Assembly: GCA_956465555.1 (NCBI GenBank)
Contig: OY101122.1
Span: 817,001-881,000, forward strand
Source of the DNA: Nitzschia sp. pyKryTriq1
Taxonomy: Eukaryota; Bacillariophyta; Bacillariophyceae; Bacillariales; Bacillariaceae
DNA: 64,000 bases
Reading direction: 5' to 3'
Below, in pieces: positions 61,939-64,000 of the stretch. The notes under the pieces are model-generated. The model did no database searches. It saw only the letters and a list, made by a program, of their open reading frames with translations, and was not told the origin of the DNA. A program made the translations under genes and the position numbers. How positions within the stretch are numbered: the first letter of the stretch is position 1; the number at the start of each line of letters is the position of its first letter.

Positions 61939-62844
61939 ATGAACAGTATCGAGGACAGGGAAGCGCCCGTCGGAGAAGACGACCGAGAAGAAGAGGACGA
62001 GGAAGAAGAGGCAGACGACGACGATGACGGCCCTCCGGGATTAGAAGGAGGAACCGCCGCGGCCGGGGGGGCTGCTGGAACCGCTTCAGAACCAGTCTTG
62101 AGCATTCAAGCTGTCAGCAATTTAGATTCACTGTATGGGTTGCGGGAGATAGGGAGAGAAGCGTTGTGCTGGCAACTGGCCTCTGCCAAACCAGGAAACG
62201 GCGTGGAGCAAATTCGAGATCAATCGACCGACACGTACTGGCAGAGTGATGGCGTCAGCCAGCCGCATTGGATTCAAGTGCACTTTGCTCGACGAGTCGC
62301 TATCTCCCATGTATGTCTGTACTTGGACTACAACTTGGACGAGTCATACACGCCGAAACAATTGAGGATCGACGTCGGCTCGACAACGCACGACTTGGTC
62401 CCTGCCATTTATCCTGCCAATACACTCATCGAGCTGAATGAACCAGTGGGCTGGTGCATCATCCCTCTCACTGCTCCACCGGATCCTCTCGATGACGATG
62501 ACGAAGAAGATGAGGAGGACGAGAATGACGATGGAGCCGAGGAACAAAAGTCCAAACGCATACATCGTTTGGTACGCACCCACATGATTCAAATATCCGT
62601 CATTTCTATGCACCAGAATGGCCGAGATACGCATATTCGACAAGTGCAATTATATGGACCACGGACAAATTCTATGATTCCAGGAGGGGGCACGTCATCC
62701 TTTTCACATGCCGCAGACGCTCCCACCGAGGGAGAAGATGCTGCCATGGTGGTGCAGCAGCACTCGTCCCAGTGGAACAAGCCAAGTAGTTTGCGGCAAG
62801 ACTTTGCCACCAGCGCCATGAGTCAATTTTCAGTCATTCGATAA
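61939..62844 (+). CDS. APC10: APC10/DOC1, anaphase-promoting complex subunit
   Basis: Single exon, 301 residues (human APC10 is 185). The first about 50 residues are an acidic then Gly/Ala-rich lead. The DOC jelly-roll domain runs from about 70: LREIGREALCWQLASAKPGN, then QIRDQSTDTYWQSDGVSQPH with WIQVHFARRVAISHVCLYLD, the most conserved stretch of the family. An acidic insert (Asp/Glu run, about 180-205) interrupts the domain before ISVISMHQNGRDTHIRQVQL. The protein ends Val-Ile-Arg, the Ile-Arg tail that docks APC10 to APC3. APC10 helps recognise D-box substrates for ubiquitination in mitosis. Firm call. Confidence 0.93.
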   Translation: MNSIEDREAPVGEDDREEEDEEEEADDDDDGPPGLEGGTAAAGGAAGTASEPVLSIQAVSNLDSLYGLREIGREALCWQLASAKPGNGVEQIRDQSTDTYWQSDGVSQPHWIQVHFARRVAISHVCLYLDYNLDESYTPKQLRIDVGSTTHDLVPAIYPANTLIELNEPVGWCIIPLTAPPDPLDDDDEEDEEDENDDGAEEQKSKRIHRLVRTHMIQISVISMHQNGRDTHIRQVQLYGPRTNSMIPGGGTSSFSHAADAPTEGEDAAMVVQQHSSQWNKPSSLRQDFATSAMSQFSVIR

Positions 62845-63046
62845 AGAATACCGACACGGTATCTACTCTAGACGTGACTCGAGCACTTTCAGTTTTGACC
62901 CGTGTATCGATGAAAGCGAATGAATAGCAGGCCACTCTACAGAAGTACATTTATGTAACAGAGCTCGCTCTCTAGCTAGAGTATTGGCACTCGTCGAGCA
63001 ACTAGTCTACGAGTACAGGAAATGGATACACAGTTCTGCTGGTAGC

Positions 63047-64000
63047 TCATGGTGCGTCTTGACCGTGTTCCATCGTATCTGGCGCTTCTTTTTCTGCAGG
63101 CACGGCTTTTGGTTTTGATGTCTCCTCATCGTCATGATGATGATCATCGTGATGATCTCTGTCGTCGTCCTCCTCATTTTCATTTTCGCCGTCAGATTCA
63201 ATCATGTCAACAGAAATGCGATCCGTAGAACCGGTCGCTGCTTCCTTAGTAGCGGCTTCAAGAGCATTGCAACGCCCCAAGCCACAAATAAACAAGATTG
63301 AAGGAAAGCTGAAGCTCACGATAGCAAGGTTGGCCCCGAAAAAGTCACCATCATCACCATTCTCAATGGCAACGTTCGCCACCGGCATGAGACACAAATT
63401 AACGGCTCCTCCAAACCCGGCTAGGACTCCCGCCGCCTTTCCAATCACGTTCCCACTGACCAGTATCGGCAAAAAACTGAATGAGACCCCAAACAGAAAT
63501 GCCCGATAAAAGGAAAATATAAAGAAGCCAACAATTTGAACGTTCAAATTGTCCGAGGCGAGTTTGACCACTTGAAAGCCAATTGCCAGAACATTGACTA
63601 TTTGCAATGTCAAGGTCCAGCCAAGATTGAGAATCGACCAGTCGATGAAAGGTCCACCCAAGATTGAGATGGGAGTCATGAGCGTAAAAATAGTCAAGTA
63701 GATGTGGTCGTCATCACCAAGACCTGCCAAAAAGTCTCTTTGAGTGATGAGATTCCAGTTGCACGCGGCCATGTTCAAACCAAAAAAGATACACAAACAC
63801 ATAAAGGGTGCTGACATTAATTGCTCCCGAGGTTTCCGGTCCGCAACGCAAACATACGAAGAGGGAGTCTCGGGTGCAACCTCTCCGTCTACCTTGTTCA
63901 AACCACTCGTTCCTTGGTTATCGTCTTGGCGAGCATCGTTCTTGGCGGTGTTGGTTACGGCGACGTTCTTCTCCTTCTTCATGTCACCGGAAGATGCCAA
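63047..64000 (-). CDS. MFS transporter, SLC43-like C-terminal part, running off the right edge
   Basis: The frame is open to the edge and gives 318 residues with no certain start in the window. About six membrane segments are visible: FMCLCIFFGLNMAACNWNL, then IYLTIFTLMTPISILGGPFI, LTLQIVNVLAIGFQVVKLAS, IVGFFIFSFYRAFLFGVSFS, VIGKAAGVLAGFGGAVNLCL and LAIVSFSFPSILFICGLG. That is half an MFS carrier, with a Gly-rich motif in the pattern of SLC43/FMP42-type amino-acid transporters, so the first six helices probably lie outside. The Asp/His-rich, acidic tail is cytosolic. Substrate unknown. Confidence 0.6.
   Translation of the reverse strand: MASSGDMKKEKNVAVTNTAKNDARQDDNQGTSGLNKVDGEVAPETPSSYVCVADRKPREQLMSAPFMCLCIFFGLNMAACNWNLITQRDFLAGLGDDDHIYLTIFTLMTPISILGGPFIDWSILNLGWTLTLQIVNVLAIGFQVVKLASDNLNVQIVGFFIFSFYRAFLFGVSFSFLPILVSGNVIGKAAGVLAGFGGAVNLCLMPVANVAIENGDDGDFFGANLAIVSFSFPSILFICGLGRCNALEAATKEAATGSTDRISVDMIESDGENENEEDDDRDHHDDHHHDDEETSKPKAVPAEKEAPDTMEHGQDAP

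Noticed and set aside
1-64000. CRISPR array, bacterial operon or integrated virus
   Set aside because: No regular spacer-repeat array, introns throughout, and only small retroelement fossils.

Overview
This is nuclear DNA from a photosynthetic eukaryote, most likely a diatom (possibly a raphid pennate; species not called). The case rests on several things. Introns are short (38 to about 174 bp exons and introns mixed, GT-AG, often with GTAAGT or GTACGT donors) and gene density is high. One peroxidase carries a secretory-type signal, an AAAF plastid-cleavage-like motif and then a twin-arginine lumen signal, the arrangement expected for a secondary plastid. A secreted Cys-rich protein has the Pro-Thr PTRAPTRM stalk repeats common in diatoms. 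Many conserved eukaryotic housekeeping genes are present. There is no bacterial operon structure, no CRISPR array, and I found no convincing tRNA or rRNA gene.

Layout. Positions 1-6.5 kb: the 5' end of an unknown gene leaving the left edge, a GT61-type glycosyltransferase, and a five-exon membrane-bound class 3 lipase. Positions 6.5-9 kb: two tandem hotdog thioesterase paralogues with a decayed MYND zinc finger between them. Positions 9-19 kb: a TPR protein, TAN1/THUMPD1, a long SDR, a CIR_N/LENG1-like nuclear protein and NOC4. Positions 19-25.3 kb: a secreted Pro-Thr protein, a NIPA/DMT transporter and an armadillo-type protein. Positions 25.3-28.6 kb: a gene-poor island with a retroelement gag-like fossil, a broken acidic gene, short direct repeats and an 18-24 bp repeat in both orientations. 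Positions 28.6-33 kb: a type II membrane protein with a probable beta-helix ectodomain, and a Rab escort protein. Positions 33-34.3 kb: a copia fossil next to a tyrosine-recombinase-like fragment. Positions 34.7-44.6 kb: SOF1/DCAF13, NPL4, the lumenal peroxidase, proteasome RPT2 and a five-exon TDT/SLAC1-type anion transporter. Positions 45.3-46 kb: a second copia fossil and a broken unknown coding remnant. Positions 46.4-50.3 kb: a membrane-anchored GT41 (OGT-like) protein and a GT47 exostosin. Positions 50.3-52.7 kb: a recent partial tandem duplication and a GT47-tail fragment. Positions 52.7-64 kb: a DDM1/LSH-type SNF2 remodeller, a 1529-residue protein with two CRAL-TRIO domains, APC10, and an MFS transporter leaving the right edge.

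The genes serve unrelated housekeeping roles: ribosome biogenesis (NOC4, SOF1), tRNA modification (TAN1), ubiquitin-proteasome and Cdc48 work (RPT2, NPL4, APC10), vesicle traffic and lipids (REP, CRAL-TRIO, lipase) and glycosylation (GT61, GT41, GT47). They mostly alternate in strand, with tight convergent 3' ends (66-215 bp apart) and longer spacers at 5' ends. The clearest unexplained signal is that many 5' spacers, and almost no coding sequence, hold clusters of overlapping GTAC-centred palindromes (GGTACCGGTAC, GTACTGTACC, CCAGGTAC types).

Splice models were built by hand from frame, phase and GT-AG signals. Every multi-exon model given here closes to a whole number of codons, but none has transcript support.
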